Under the pieces are notes generated by a model, which was not told the DNA's origin, made no database searches, and worked only from the letters and a program-made list of their open reading frames with translations. A stretch of DNA of 64,000 nt, taken from WVZH01 sp034430895 (GTDB taxonomy: Bacteria; Chloroflexota; Anaerolineae; Anaerolineales; E44-bin32). The DNA lies in contig DAOUDW010000035.1 of the NCBI GenBank assembly GCA_034430895.1, forward strand, positions 1-64,000, written 5' to 3'. Every line of letters begins with the position of its first letter. The first letter of the stretch is position 1. This document shows positions 44,723 to 53,556 of the stretch, piece by piece. The position numbers and the translations under genes were made by a program.

Positions 44723-45750
44723 GGATCGACTCGAAGAGCAGTATTCTTAAGCGCTTGAATATCTGCCAGCCCTGCGGCAAACATACAGATGCGCAATTCG
44801 TTCGCATATTGCTGAATACAGTCAGATACGCTTTCAGCGGATTGTGTGGCGGCTTTTAGGAAAGGTAAAGCGATTCCACAGACATCTGCGCCAAGGGCAA
44901 TACACTTGGCGATATCGATGCCGGATCGTATACCTCCCGACGCGATGAGTGTAATGGTGGCCAATGCCTCACGGATTTGAACAATGGCATCAGCAGTGGG
45001 AATACCCCATGATTTGAAAACCGCGGCTTGCTGTGCCTGTGCATTCGTTTTGGCACGATGTTTTTCCACTTGAGACCAAGATGTGCCGCCGGCACCAGCC
45101 ACGTCGATGGCATACACGCCTGCGTTGATGAGTTGCCTTGCGGCTTCTGCAGAAATACCCCAACCGACTTCTTTGGCGATTACCGGCACTTCGAGCGTAT
45201 TACAAACCTCTTCAATCCGTTTTAACAAGCCGGAGAAACGAACATCTCCGTCCGGTTGTAAGGCTTCTTGCAGTGCGTTGAGGTGCAAGATCAAGCCGTC
45301 TGCTTCCACCATCTCGACGGCTCGGCGACACTCGTCAGGGCCAAATCCGTAATTCAATTGCACCGCACCGAGGTTGGCCAATAAAACGATGTCGGGGGCG
45401 TACTCGCGCAATTGATAAGTGCCTGCAAGCTTGGGATCTTCAATCGCGGCCCGTTGCGATCCCAGCCCCATGGCGATCTTGTTTTCCTGGGCGGCTTTGG
45501 CAAGAGCGATGTTGATCTCCGCCGCTCGCTGCGTCCCACCGGTCATCGACGATATCAATAGCGGGCAGGATATTGATTTGTCAAGGAAGGTTGTGGAGGC
45601 AACGATCTCATCGAGATTTAGCTCGGGGATCGCGTTGTGTTGAAAGTGATATCTCTCGAGGTTGGTGCTGAGAACTGATTGTGTGTCCTGCTCGAGGCTA
45701 ATCTGAATGTGATCCGATTTGCGTTTTGAAGTTGGCGTAACTTTGGACAT
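44719..45750 (-). CDS. fni: Type 2 isopentenyl-diphosphate delta-isomerase
   Basis: A 343-residue FMN-dependent isomerase interconverting IPP and DMAPP. Characteristic blocks: RKSDHIQI, ISSMTGGT, MGLGSQRAA, ANLGAVQ, VIAKEVGWGIS, DVAGAGGTSW. The enzyme needs reduced FMN and a divalent metal, and works in both mevalonate and MEP organisms. Coupled to the prenyltransferase gene, so it supplies DMAPP for chain elongation. Upstream, 149 bp away and divergent, is acpP. Confidence 0.95.
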   Translation of the reverse strand: MSKVTPTSKRKSDHIQISLEQDTQSVLSTNLERYHFQHNAIPELNLDEIVASTTFLDKSISCPLLISSMTGGTQRAAEINIALAKAAQENKIAMGLGSQRAAIEDPKLAGTYQLREYAPDIVLLANLGAVQLNYGFGPDECRRAVEMVEADGLILHLNALQEALQPDGDVRFSGLLKRIEEVCNTLEVPVIAKEVGWGISAEAARQLINAGVYAIDVAGAGGTSWSQVEKHRAKTNAQAQQAAVFKSWGIPTADAIVQIREALATITLIASGGIRSGIDIAKCIALGADVCGIALPFLKAATQSAESVSDCIQQYANELRICMFAAGLADIQALKNTALRVDP

Positions 45751-45825
45751 TTCAAAGTGTTCCTAGTGTGAGAGCGCTATAGAGATGGGGCGCAGATTAG
45801 GGACGAGTATATCCGAAAATAAGTC

Positions 45826-45854
45826 TTGTATACATAGCGCGACTGTTTTACAAT
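45826..45854 (+). promoter_or_regulatory. Sigma70-type promoter for acpP
   Basis: TTGTAT (45826-45831), 17-base spacer, TACAAT (45849-45854), then the Shine-Dalgarno AAGGAGG just before the acpP ATG. Good consensus and spacing for a single-gene unit expected to be highly expressed. Confidence 0.7.
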
Positions 45855-45899
45855 CCCCATTATCCTCATAGGTGAGCATAGAATCAAGGAGGCTCCTAA

Positions 45900-46136
45900 A
45901 TGTCCGACACGTTTGATGATATAAAGGGAATTATTGTTGAGTTACTAGGAATCGATGAATCCAAAGTAGTAAAGGAAGCGAGATTTCGCGAAGATCTCGA
46001 AGCAGACTCACTCGATCTTGTTGAATTGATCATGGCTTTTGAGGAGAAATTCGGCGGCGAAATTTCGGATGAGGATGCACAGAAGATAACTACTGTCGGC
46101 GAGGCTGTGAATTATATCGAAGCCAAGCTAAAGTAA
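45900..46136 (+). CDS. acpP: Acyl carrier protein
   Basis: A 78-residue acidic acyl carrier protein; the phosphopantetheine serine is in EADSLDLVEL. It carries acyl chains for fatty acid synthesis with the FabF and PlsX encoded at 59-62 kb, although it is not beside them. Length and motif are ordinary. A 149-bp divergent region with a clear promoter lies upstream and a strong terminator downstream, consistent with a stand-alone, highly expressed gene. Confidence 0.96.
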   Translation: MSDTFDDIKGIIVELLGIDESKVVKEARFREDLEADSLDLVELIMAFEEKFGGEISDEDAQKITTVGEAVNYIEAKLK

Positions 46137-46157
46137 ACATTAGGGAAAATCAAATCG

Positions 46158-46184
46158 AATAGGCCGGTGGAAATCCGGCCTATT
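46158..46184 (+). terminator. Intrinsic terminator after acpP
   Basis: Perfect 10-bp stem (46158-46167 with 46175-46184) and 7-base loop, then TCCTTTTC. It begins 21 bp after the acpP stop. Confidence 0.85.
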
Positions 46185-46201
46185 TCCTTTTCTCCGTGGA
46201 G

Positions 46202-46230
46202 CGTGTTTTCCCAATAGTGGGGAAAACACG
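46202..46230 (-). terminator. Second inverted repeat between acpP and BchI-like gene
   Basis: Perfect 11-bp inverted repeat, 46202-46212 with 46220-46230, 7-base loop. It has internal T/A runs but no T tract beyond the stem, so terminator function for the minus-strand gene ending at 46282 is possible, not sure. Confidence 0.4.
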
Positions 46231-46281
46231 AAATTAGATGGGTAACTCTTGTTGGCTTGTTTCTTTGTGCCTCGATGGTCA

Positions 46282-47415
46282 TTACTTCGCTTGAATCAGT
46301 GTCCGGATCTCTTCTTCCTCCTTGGATACGGAGGAAATATAATCTTGCATGAATTGCGAACGTCGTAAGCGTAAACTCATCGGGGCTACGGTTCGCACAT
46401 CGCTCGGGTTTGCCCGATCACGGCCATCGGCGATTGCGTAAGCCCTGGCGGCTTCGAAAAGCGTGATCTCCGCACGCAGGGAGTCCACCCCCAATTCCTG
46501 TACCAATTTCAAGCCCAAAGTCTCGGCACGCTTTGTGAGCGTTACTTCGGGAAGTTGTTGGCGTGCAGTTTCTACCTCATCTCGAATCAAGACCGTAGCT
46601 TGTTCGTATTCTTGGATGACTTGCCGAGGATTATTGCGAAAAGCGATCGTACGACGATATGCTTCCAGGCGCTCGCTGCGGTGGTCCAATCCACGCACGA
46701 TCACACGTAACCCGAAGCGATCGAGAATTTGTGGCCGCAATCGTCCTTCCTCCGGATTCATGGAACCGATAAGCACGAATCGGGCACGATAGGTTGCGAC
46801 GAGCGCGCCTCGATGAACCGAGTAGGTTCCCTGCGCTGCTGCGTCGAGGATGGCGTCGATAATGTCATCGTCAAGTAAATTAATTTCATCAACATAAAGC
46901 ACATTCTGATCCGCACGAGCGAGGATCCCACGACGCAGCCGCAGTCTCTGGTGTACAGCCGCACGTTCATCGAGGCCGCCGACCACATCTTCCAACTCGG
47001 TGTTCAAGGGAAGTTCGTAAAGACGTACTCGATCCTTGTAAGTCAGGGGTTCATTGTGTGCGTAGCGCTGCGCGCAATTCGGGCAGATCGCATCGAGACC
47101 ACTGGTTTCAACATCTTCGGGCATGCATCCATATTCGCAACGACTACGATCTATCTCTGGCATCAAGTCCGTCAGACTTCGAACGGCGGTTGTCTTTCCT
47201 GTACCCCTGGGCCCGATGAGCAACACACCGCCGATATGGGGATTGATCAAGGCGAGTAACAAGGCGAGTTTCATGTCTTTTTGACCGATGATGGACAGAA
47301 AGGGAAAAGCCAGCGGTTCCGCGAGTCCCATTTTTTCTGAGGGTTCTACCTCGAGGAACCTTTTTGCACTCGCTTGTTCGATTAATTCATTAAGTGACTT
47401 TACGGTGGTTGTCAT
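46282..47415 (-). CDS. Magnesium-chelatase subunit I-like AAA ATPase
   Basis: A 377-residue AAA+ protein: Walker A GPRGTGKT near 68, a Cys-rich insertion (CEYGCMP, later CPNC) typical of BchI-type chelatase ATPases, Walker B NVLYVDEIN, GSMNPEEG, ILDRFGLRV and arginine finger region. BchI works with a VWA partner (BchD) and a chelatase subunit; neither is here. In non-phototrophs such ATPases may serve cobalt chelation or unrelated VWA-linked remodelling. Its ATG overlaps the thioesterase gene by four bases. Confidence 0.85.
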   Translation of the reverse strand: MTTTVKSLNELIEQASAKRFLEVEPSEKMGLAEPLAFPFLSIIGQKDMKLALLLALINPHIGGVLLIGPRGTGKTTAVRSLTDLMPEIDRSRCEYGCMPEDVETSGLDAICPNCAQRYAHNEPLTYKDRVRLYELPLNTELEDVVGGLDERAAVHQRLRLRRGILARADQNVLYVDEINLLDDDIIDAILDAAAQGTYSVHRGALVATYRARFVLIGSMNPEEGRLRPQILDRFGLRVIVRGLDHRSERLEAYRRTIAFRNNPRQVIQEYEQATVLIRDEVETARQQLPEVTLTKRAETLGLKLVQELGVDSLRAEITLFEAARAYAIADGRDRANPSDVRTVAPMSLRLRRSQFMQDYISSVSKEEEEIRTLIQAK

Positions 47416-47915
47416 GAAGTGCCTTCGCGTATGTTGTTTTTTCGCTGGGCAAGTCGATGAGTTTGGCGTTGTTTACCTTCGGCCAGCAGCCGTTTTTCGT
47501 CTTCCGTCTCCGCGATCAAAGCAGGAACAGGCTTCGGGCGACGTTCATCATCGAGAGCGACATAGACCAAGAACCCTGTGTTGGTATGTATACGTTGGCC
47601 GCTAACCGGATTTTCAGCATGCACACGTACACGCGTCTCGAGGGATGTTCGACCAACATATGTCACTTCGGCTTCCAATACAACCAGATCGCCGATGCGG
47701 ATGGGCTCGAGAAAATACATTTGGTCGATGGCGACGGTGACGACTCTGCATTGCGCATGCCGCATGGCAGACAACGCACCAGCTTCATCAACCAATTTCA
47801 TGATCCAACCACCGTGCACATCTCCGCGCGAGTTGGCTTGCCCTAGTTGCATGAGTTGGCTGAGAACAACCCGAGAGGCGCGCACGGGTTTGGCATTGAT
47901 TTCGCCGTGTTGCAT
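47412..47915 (-). CDS. Acyl-CoA thioesterase, YciA/BFIT-like hotdog fold
   Basis: A 167-residue hotdog thioesterase: SRVVLSQLMQLGQANSRGDVHGGWIMKLVDEAG and ATVAIDQM-type strand pattern (VTVAIDQMYFLEPIRIGDLVVL), ending in a charged tail. It hydrolyses acyl-CoA of unknown chain length. The ATG at 47915 lies four bases after the stop of the upstream gene; GGGAGG sits about 15 bases before, a bit long. A longer frame to 48002 runs inside that gene and is disfavoured. Overlap ATGA couples it to the BchI-like gene. Confidence 0.88.
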   Translation of the reverse strand: MQHGEINAKPVRASRVVLSQLMQLGQANSRGDVHGGWIMKLVDEAGALSAMRHAQCRVVTVAIDQMYFLEPIRIGDLVVLEAEVTYVGRTSLETRVRVHAENPVSGQRIHTNTGFLVYVALDDERRPKPVPALIAETEDEKRLLAEGKQRQTHRLAQRKNNIREGTS

Positions 47916-47919
47916 TCGG

Positions 47920-48300
47920 CTAGTCCATATCCTCCCGATGTCCTGCAGCGTCCGTTGTGTGGAGACGCTCTGGCACCTCGTCGAGGACATCAATGATTTC
48001 AAAAGGCAGATCAGACATCATTGGTGGAAGCGGAACGGTTGCGGGAGGACGTATGCGTTGGGGTTCTCTGGGAGGATCCTTCCGAGTGAGTGGCCCTTCG
48101 GGGATTCGTTTGGTAAGAACGCGAGGATCTTTGGTCAACCAACCGACATAAACCCCGTTGACATCAAAAACCTCCTTTTTCGGCGTCACCCATCCGATCC
48201 ATTCACCGAGTGTGTTGTAGATGTATGGAAAAACAAGTAATGCCGACCAATCCCCGGGTGTGGTGTATATCGGAATTGGTTTCTTATATTTCATTGTCAT
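47920..48300 (-). CDS. Small protein with 4-fold beta-flower-like repeats
   Basis: A 126-residue protein from ATG 48300. The N-terminal 60 residues hold repeated short strands, IPIYTTPGDWSALLVFPYIYN, GEWIGWVTPKKEVFDVNGVYVGWL, resembling the 4-fold beta-flower family of unknown function. The rest is a Pro/Arg-rich, disordered-looking tail (PPREPQRIRPPATVPLPP). No strong Shine-Dalgarno; a frame to 48345 adds 15 residues. Upstream in the same run as the thioesterase and BchI-like genes. Confidence 0.65.
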   Translation of the reverse strand: MTMKYKKPIPIYTTPGDWSALLVFPYIYNTLGEWIGWVTPKKEVFDVNGVYVGWLTKDPRVLTKRIPEGPLTRKDPPREPQRIRPPATVPLPPMMSDLPFEIIDVLDEVPERLHTTDAAGHREDMD

Positions 48301-48419
48301 TGATTGTCTAGCTCCATTAACGTGTGAACCATTATACAAGTCCATGAAGTCGGACGAAAGTAACTGTAAATGCTTCGTAAGTTGGCTGTTATTTTATGCG
48401 TTTTTCATTGTGCCCTACG

Positions 48420-48914
48420 TTAGGACACATCGGAATACGTCCATATGCGGTTGATCGTAAAATTCCAAAATAGAACGACGATGACTGCCAGCGCGAGTGC
48501 CAGGTTGCTGCCTAAAACCGTGCTTTCGATAGGGAAGAATGACGCCTCGCCAGGAGGGAAAGATGGTGGAAGGTTGACGTGCAGCCATTCTGCAGCTCGA
48601 GTCATGGGACTTTCTGATAGCGCGAATATCGGCGTACGAATAAGTAAACCGATGATGTTTACGCCGAAGAACTGTGTGGCTTGCTTGGGAATGGGTTTGG
48701 AACGCGAATCCGGATAGGTCCAGTAGCGGTTCCAGATGAAATTGCTGATGATGGCTGCCGTGAACGAACACACACTGGATAGCAGGCTGGGTATACCAAA
48801 CACCGAATTCAACAAATTAAACGTGCCGAAATCGACGACTGCTCCGATCGTCCCTACGACGGAGAACTTGACGAAGCGAATGAATTCACGTCGTTTTCTT
48901 GTGGCTGCAGTCAT
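48420..48914 (-). CDS. GtrA-like membrane protein
   Basis: A 164-residue protein with four membrane helices; family marks include KFSVVGTIGAVVDFGTFNLL, FIWNRYWTY and NFTINRIWTYS. GtrA proteins are thought to flip or carry polyprenyl-linked sugars for cell-surface glycosylation. The ATG at 48914 overlaps the stop of the nucleotide-sugar epimerase gene by ATGA, which suits a surface-sugar role. The longer frame to 48980 is not supported. Confidence 0.85.
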   Translation of the reverse strand: MTAATRKRREFIRFVKFSVVGTIGAVVDFGTFNLLNSVFGIPSLLSSVCSFTAAIISNFIWNRYWTYPDSRSKPIPKQATQFFGVNIIGLLIRTPIFALSESPMTRAAEWLHVNLPPSFPPGEASFFPIESTVLGSNLALALAVIVVLFWNFTINRIWTYSDVS

Positions 48915-49873
48915 AGGCGGCCTTGAAAATCCTTGATGGTCAGTTCCAGACCTGCTTCGATCTCTACTTGTGGTTTCCAATCAAGAACCTCTGCGGCGCG
49001 TGAGATATCTGGTTTTCGTCGTTGTGGGTCAGCTGGTGCTCGAGAACCAGGCATTTCGATGATCCCTGCGGGGTTTCCCGTCATGTGATTGATCAGCTCG
49101 GCCAATTGCTTAATCGTAATTTCAACAGGATTTCCAATGTTGACTGGTTCGTTGAAGTCGGTCTGAAGCAGGCGGTAGAGTGCATCGACCGTATCGCTGA
49201 CGTAGCAAAAGCTGCGTGTTTGTAGTCCGTCTCCGTACACCGTGAGTGGCTTTTGCTGCAGTGATTGAACCAAGAAATTGGGTACGACTCGACCATCGTC
49301 AAGCCGCATGCGTGGTCCGAAAGTGTTGAAAATGCGAGCGATGTGTGTTTGCAGGCCATGTTTGCGGTGGTAAGCCATGGTGATGGCTTCTGCGAACCTC
49401 TTCGCTTCATCGTATACCGATCGAGGCCCTACGGGATTTACATGGCCGAAGTAATTTTCATGTTGTGGATGGATTTCCGGATCGCCGTAAATCTCGGAAG
49501 TTGATGCGAGCAGAAATAATGCATTATGAGCACGTGCAACACCAAGGGCGTTATGCGTACCCAGAGAACCGACCTTTAATGTCTGGATCGATAATTGTGG
49601 ATAGCCGTAAGGTGAAGATTGGTTCGGACTCGCTGGTGATGCGAGATGCATGACGGCGTCGATCTTGCCTGGAACCTTAATGTATTCTGAGACATCGTGT
49701 TCGATAAAGAGGACGTCGTCATTCCCGTCGAAATGCGAAATATTCTCCAGACTGCCTGTGATGAGATTGTCAACGATAACAACCTGATGCCCTTGTTGGA
49801 GGAGATAATCACACAGGTGCGAACCGATAAAGCCAGCACCCCCAGTTACCATGACGCGTAATCGTTTGGACAT
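48911..49873 (-). CDS. UDP-glucuronate decarboxylase-like NAD-dependent epimerase/dehydratase
   Basis: A 320-residue extended short-chain dehydrogenase: NAD loop GGAGFIG near 12, VDNLITGS, ASTSEIYGD, catalytic YDEAK (Tyr and Lys), ARIFNTFGPRMR, and GLQTRSFCYV. The pattern fits UDP-xylose synthase (UDP-glucuronate decarboxylase) better than 4,6-dehydratases. The product would feed surface polysaccharides. It starts 3 bp after the lipoprotein gene and overlaps the GtrA-like gene, making an envelope-related operon. Confidence 0.9.
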   Translation of the reverse strand: MSKRLRVMVTGGAGFIGSHLCDYLLQQGHQVVIVDNLITGSLENISHFDGNDDVLFIEHDVSEYIKVPGKIDAVMHLASPASPNQSSPYGYPQLSIQTLKVGSLGTHNALGVARAHNALFLLASTSEIYGDPEIHPQHENYFGHVNPVGPRSVYDEAKRFAEAITMAYHRKHGLQTHIARIFNTFGPRMRLDDGRVVPNFLVQSLQQKPLTVYGDGLQTRSFCYVSDTVDALYRLLQTDFNEPVNIGNPVEITIKQLAELINHMTGNPAGIIEMPGSRAPADPQRRKPDISRAAEVLDWKPQVEIEAGLELTIKDFQGRL

Positions 49874-49876
49874 AAT

Positions 49877-51472
49877 TCAGGGGCTCCAATCCATAGAAAG
49901 TGTCAGACCTTCTGCGGTAATCCGTTGTCCCAATTCACTGGCGACATCCACAATCCATAGATCTCCACGGTAGATTACCGCAATTTGATCTGCTCCAGGA
50001 GACCACACGACCGGTTGGGGCTCCAACCCACTTTCGCCCAGTAGGGGAAAGATGCTGCGTGTGTTGCTGCCGTCACGATCCATGACCGTGAGACGATAAT
50101 TGCTCGTATCGCTTTCCAAGGGGGAGATCGCTTGCAGGAAGGCCAATTTGTACTCGATTTCCCCATTGGCAAGAAGCTTGACGGGTGAAGCCGTCGGATA
50201 GGCGAACATGCCCGATTTCGTGGCAAGCGACAATTGCAATCCACCTTGGCCGGTAAGCGAGACGAGATTGAATACGGGAGACGCTTCCGGGCTTTCGAGG
50301 GCGATTGGGGACCCGTGATCGATAAAGAAGAGTGTACGATTGTCACGGCCCCAAGTGAGGCCAGGTACCCATGCCCAATCGCTGAGGGTTTGATAGGGTG
50401 TGATTTCGAGCGCCGGGATAAGTGTTGCGGTTTCGAAATCGACGAATCCAATGCTGTCTGCACGTGCGTATGCCAAATGTAATCGGTCTTCGCCCCAGGC
50501 AAACATCGTTCCCCACCATCCGTATTGTCCGCCGGCGTTGGAATCGATCACCGTTTCCGGGCGAAATACCACACCCGATTCCGTGAATCTGACGGTTAGC
50601 AGATCGTTGTTGGCCTGCCAGCCTGGGGCGGACGGGCTGGGCTCGACGGTGGAATACGCGACAATGCGAGAATCGACGCCGGGCATCCAGTCTGCGAAAT
50701 GGATGATGTTCTCGACCTTTAGATCGATCGGCTCAGCGGTAGGATCGGATGTGGAAATGGCCCACAATCGGTTGATCGAATCCTCGTCATCAACGGTTTG
50801 GCGTGTAAAGAGCAAGAATCGGCCGTCGTCGGATAATTCAAAAATGTATCCGTCCAGGTCGCCGGTTAAGACGAGAGGGCGTCGGTTGCCGGTATCGATC
50901 TGTACGATCCAGGCATTTTGTCCCGAAATGTACGCCAATCTCCCTTCGATGGCTACGGGTGTGTATGCGGATTGAATACCGACCATGATGATTTCAGGCA
51001 CGGCTTCGATCAGGATTGTATTCTTGATCGGCGTACGTGAAATTTCCACGCTCTCTTCTTCCAGGATGCGGTAAGTGATTTCTTGCAGGCCGTTCTCGCC
51101 CGGCTGAAGTAGATGAGATTCGCCAATGGGGAGGGCTTCATTGCGCAGGGTTTGTCGTTCGAAGGGGATTTCGATTTCCTCGATCTCGAAACGCTCATTG
51201 ATGCGAGTTATCGTGATTGTGGATCCGTTATCGAGTAGGGTATACCCGGGTGGCTCGACACGGTCGAGTGCTCCCAGGGTTATGCCGCTGATTTCGATTG
51301 CATTTTGAACAGTTGATCCGGATGGCACGTACGCATCGGTTTCTTCGCCATCGATGACGATCGAAACCTGTATTTGCTCCGCCGTCGTTTGTGGGCCGGA
51401 ACAGGCTGAGAGTCCGATGGTGATCAGGATCGCGATTAGTAGGTGTTTATAAAGTCTCTGCTCAGGTTTCAT
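49877..51472 (-). CDS. Lipoprotein with DUF348/G5-like domains and beta-propeller
   Basis: A 531-residue exported protein. Signal with lipobox LSAC near 22-25; a ubiquitin-like DUF348 segment at about 35-92 (IQVSIVIDGEE, GSTVQNAIEISG); a G5-type domain at about 98-170 (EIPFERQTLRNEALPIG, GLQEITYR); then TolB-like propeller blades (GRFLLFTRQ, LSDWAWVPGLTWGRDNRTLFFID, PVVWSPGADQIAVIY). G5 domains bind cell-wall components; the propeller may bind protein or sugar. First gene of the run UXS-GtrA. Confidence 0.82.
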   Translation of the reverse strand: MKPEQRLYKHLLIAILITIGLSACSGPQTTAEQIQVSIVIDGEETDAYVPSGSTVQNAIEISGITLGALDRVEPPGYTLLDNGSTITITRINERFEIEEIEIPFERQTLRNEALPIGESHLLQPGENGLQEITYRILEEESVEISRTPIKNTILIEAVPEIIMVGIQSAYTPVAIEGRLAYISGQNAWIVQIDTGNRRPLVLTGDLDGYIFELSDDGRFLLFTRQTVDDEDSINRLWAISTSDPTAEPIDLKVENIIHFADWMPGVDSRIVAYSTVEPSPSAPGWQANNDLLTVRFTESGVVFRPETVIDSNAGGQYGWWGTMFAWGEDRLHLAYARADSIGFVDFETATLIPALEITPYQTLSDWAWVPGLTWGRDNRTLFFIDHGSPIALESPEASPVFNLVSLTGQGGLQLSLATKSGMFAYPTASPVKLLANGEIEYKLAFLQAISPLESDTSNYRLTVMDRDGSNTRSIFPLLGESGLEPQPVVWSPGADQIAVIYRGDLWIVDVASELGQRITAEGLTLSMDWSP

Positions 51473-51514
51473 TGATGGTCAATCTTCGCACTGGTATAAT
51501 GTCACACTTGACGG

Positions 51515-52108
51515 TTACCGAACCTCACCGACAATACCCATCTCTCCATCGGAGATAGCGATTGTACTAATTCTAATCCCTGTCGCCAGAGATCCGATTG
51601 TGCCCGTAAAAGCTTCGGTGAGTATGGCGGACACAGTGTCTTTCAACGCTGATGGTGCAGGGATTGGGCCAAACTCGGCTTGTGTCAGATCGAATGACAA
51701 ATAGCCTTCAGCGTTTACAGCGGGTGTTATGCCAATCAGCACATTGGCAGTGAAAGGTCCGTTTTTCGTTTTACCGTAAATTTGTATCATTTCGTCGCGT
51801 AAAAATACTTGTGGTTCGAGAAGGAGGGGATTTTCTTTCTCTGCCATGCGCTGACTGAGTAGCGAAGTGAGTTGAATTTCATTCAAGATCACGGTGACCT
51901 GGCCAGTTTCCACGGCGTCTTGGATTGCCGATTGCCAAATTTCTGTGAGGTTGAACGCGGCGTTTTCTTGTGTAGGAATAGGCTCTCCGGGTGGCTCGGG
52001 ACCGCCCAAGTTGAGTTGGCAGGCGATTGTTGCGATCAATATCGCCATCGCAACAACGAATATGGAAAATCGATGATTGGTGAGATTGCGTTGTGACGAC
52101 AAGAACAT
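51515..52108 (-). CDS. Putative lipoprotein of unknown function
   Basis: A 197-residue exported protein from ATG 52108: Arg-containing start, hydrophobic IFVVAMAILIATIAC with the lipobox-like Cys, a Pro/Glu spacer, then a mixed fold (VTVILNEIQLTSLLSQRM, EPQVFLRDEMIQIYGKT, GYLSFDLTQAEFG). It recalls domains of exported proteins with lipid- or sterol-carrier-like folds, but I cannot name one. Its first 16 bases overlap the divergent scpB start. Confidence 0.65.
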   Translation of the reverse strand: MFLSSQRNLTNHRFSIFVVAMAILIATIACQLNLGGPEPPGEPIPTQENAAFNLTEIWQSAIQDAVETGQVTVILNEIQLTSLLSQRMAEKENPLLLEPQVFLRDEMIQIYGKTKNGPFTANVLIGITPAVNAEGYLSFDLTQAEFGPIPAPSALKDTVSAILTEAFTGTIGSLATGIRISTIAISDGEMGIVGEVR

Positions 52109-52740
52109 CCACTCCAGAATTAGATTCCGAACGTGATTATAGCACGGACGTTCGTTCATCTGCTTCCAATGAAAACGAGATCAGCCTGGCTGCGCGTGTG
52201 GAGGCCTTACTCTTCGCTTCACCTGCACCAGTTTCTATTCCACAACTAGCATCTGCACTCGATGTGACCCCTCGCCTGGTTCAGAAAGCCATCGAAATGT
52301 TGCAGGAAGATTTAAATCAACGTGGAATAAGATTACAGAAGCATCGTTCGTTAATCCAATTGACTACCGCACCTGAACTGGCCGGGGATATCGAAAGATT
52401 TTTACAGCTGGAGAGTACGTCTCGCCTCACGCCGGCCGCGCTGGAGGTTGTTTCCATCATTGCCTACCAGCAGCCGGTCACTCGACCCAAGATCGATGCT
52501 GTTCGCGGCGTGAATTCTGACAGTGTACTGCGCACATTGCTGCGATACGGGCTCATCGAAGAAACAGGCAGAAGTGAAACGCCAGGGAGGCCGATCCTGT
52601 ATGCGACGACGGTGGAATTCCTCCAGCAATTTGGGATTGACTCTTTAGGCCTACTTCCTCCATTAAACCTCGAAGACCTGCCGCCGTCCGATGGACCTGA
52701 TGAACTTGGTGAAGAAGGGGAAGCGCAATCGGAACCCTGA
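52093..52740 (+). CDS. scpB: Segregation and condensation protein B
   Basis: A 215-residue winged-helix protein, partner of ScpA and Smc in chromosome condensation. ARVEALLFASPAPVSIPQLASAL opens the first winged helix; ALEVVSIIAYQQPVTRPKIDAVRGVNSDSVLRTLL is the family signature; ETGRSETPGRPILYATT follows. The tail is acidic. The start is GTG 52093, 16 bp into the divergent lipoprotein gene; no ATG fits. scpA is not in the window. The next gene overlaps by one base (TGATG). Confidence 0.93.
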   Translation: MTTRTSTPELDSERDYSTDVRSSASNENEISLAARVEALLFASPAPVSIPQLASALDVTPRLVQKAIEMLQEDLNQRGIRLQKHRSLIQLTTAPELAGDIERFLQLESTSRLTPAALEVVSIIAYQQPVTRPKIDAVRGVNSDSVLRTLLRYGLIEETGRSETPGRPILYATTVEFLQQFGIDSLGLLPPLNLEDLPPSDGPDELGEEGEAQSEP

Positions 52741-53498
52741 TGTCAGAAAGATTGCAAAAAGTACTTGCACAAACTGGACTTGGCTCTCGACGTTCTTGCG
52801 AAACTTTTATTCGTGCTGGTCGTGTAACGGTTAATGGCCATGTGGCAACGCTTGGGATGAAAGCAGATCCGGCGGTCGATGAGATTCGCGTTGACGGAAA
52901 GCTGATCGAAACACCGGAAAAACTTGTCTATATTGCGCTTTATAAACCCACGGGTGTGCTTTCCTCGAATCGTTCCCAGGGAAGAAAACCGACCGTCTTC
53001 GAACTTGTAGATATTTCCCAACGTACTTTCATCATCGGTAGACTCGACCTGAATAGCGAAGGATTAATGATCCTCACAAACGATGGAGTTATAACCCATC
53101 GCCTTATGCATCCGCGCTACGAACATGAAAAGGAATATCGGGTTTTACTCGATCGCATGCCTGATAAAGGCCAGCTAAGCAACTTATCGAAAGGCGTAAT
53201 GCTTCCTGAAGGAGTAAAATCCTTACCGGCGCGTATCTGGCGAGAAGATTCTCCTGCGAACATACCCTGGTTACGCATCATTTTACGCCAGGGACGAAAG
53301 CGGCAAATTCGCGAGATGATGCGAACGCAGAAGTTCAAGGTTCGAAGGTTGATACGAATTCGTATTGGTCCCATCAAACTCGGGAATCTGCAGCCGGGAA
53401 TGTGGCGCTATTTGTCGGATACCGAACGAAAAAAGCTACAGCACCTATCTACAGAGAATAGAAATCTCAAGCGGCGAAGTAAAAAATCGCGCCGTTAA
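52740..53498 (+). CDS. RsuA/RluB-family 23S/16S rRNA pseudouridine synthase
   Basis: A 252-residue enzyme: S4 RNA-binding domain at 1-60 (RLQKVLAQTGLGSRRSCETFI), then the catalytic domain with GRLDLNSEGLMILTNDG containing the nucleophilic Asp, KEYRVLL, and GRKRQIREMM. It isomerises a uridine in rRNA; whether it is RluB or RsuA type cannot be fixed here. A basic C-terminal tail (RNLKRRSKKSRR) may bind rRNA. It overlaps scpB by one base; the scpB-pseudouridine synthase pair is common in bacteria. Confidence 0.93.
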   Translation: MSERLQKVLAQTGLGSRRSCETFIRAGRVTVNGHVATLGMKADPAVDEIRVDGKLIETPEKLVYIALYKPTGVLSSNRSQGRKPTVFELVDISQRTFIIGRLDLNSEGLMILTNDGVITHRLMHPRYEHEKEYRVLLDRMPDKGQLSNLSKGVMLPEGVKSLPARIWREDSPANIPWLRIILRQGRKRQIREMMRTQKFKVRRLIRIRIGPIKLGNLQPGMWRYLSDTERKKLQHLSTENRNLKRRSKKSRR

Positions 53499-53556
53499 GG
53501 AACGATTCTTTTAAAGTGAAAAAGAATACCGATCAGTTAGGGGAACAGGAGTCTGA

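Noticed and set aside
52740..53498. RLDLNSEGL in the pseudouridine synthase instead of RLDxxTxGL
   Set aside because: The catalytic Asp is kept and Ser for Thr is common in this family.
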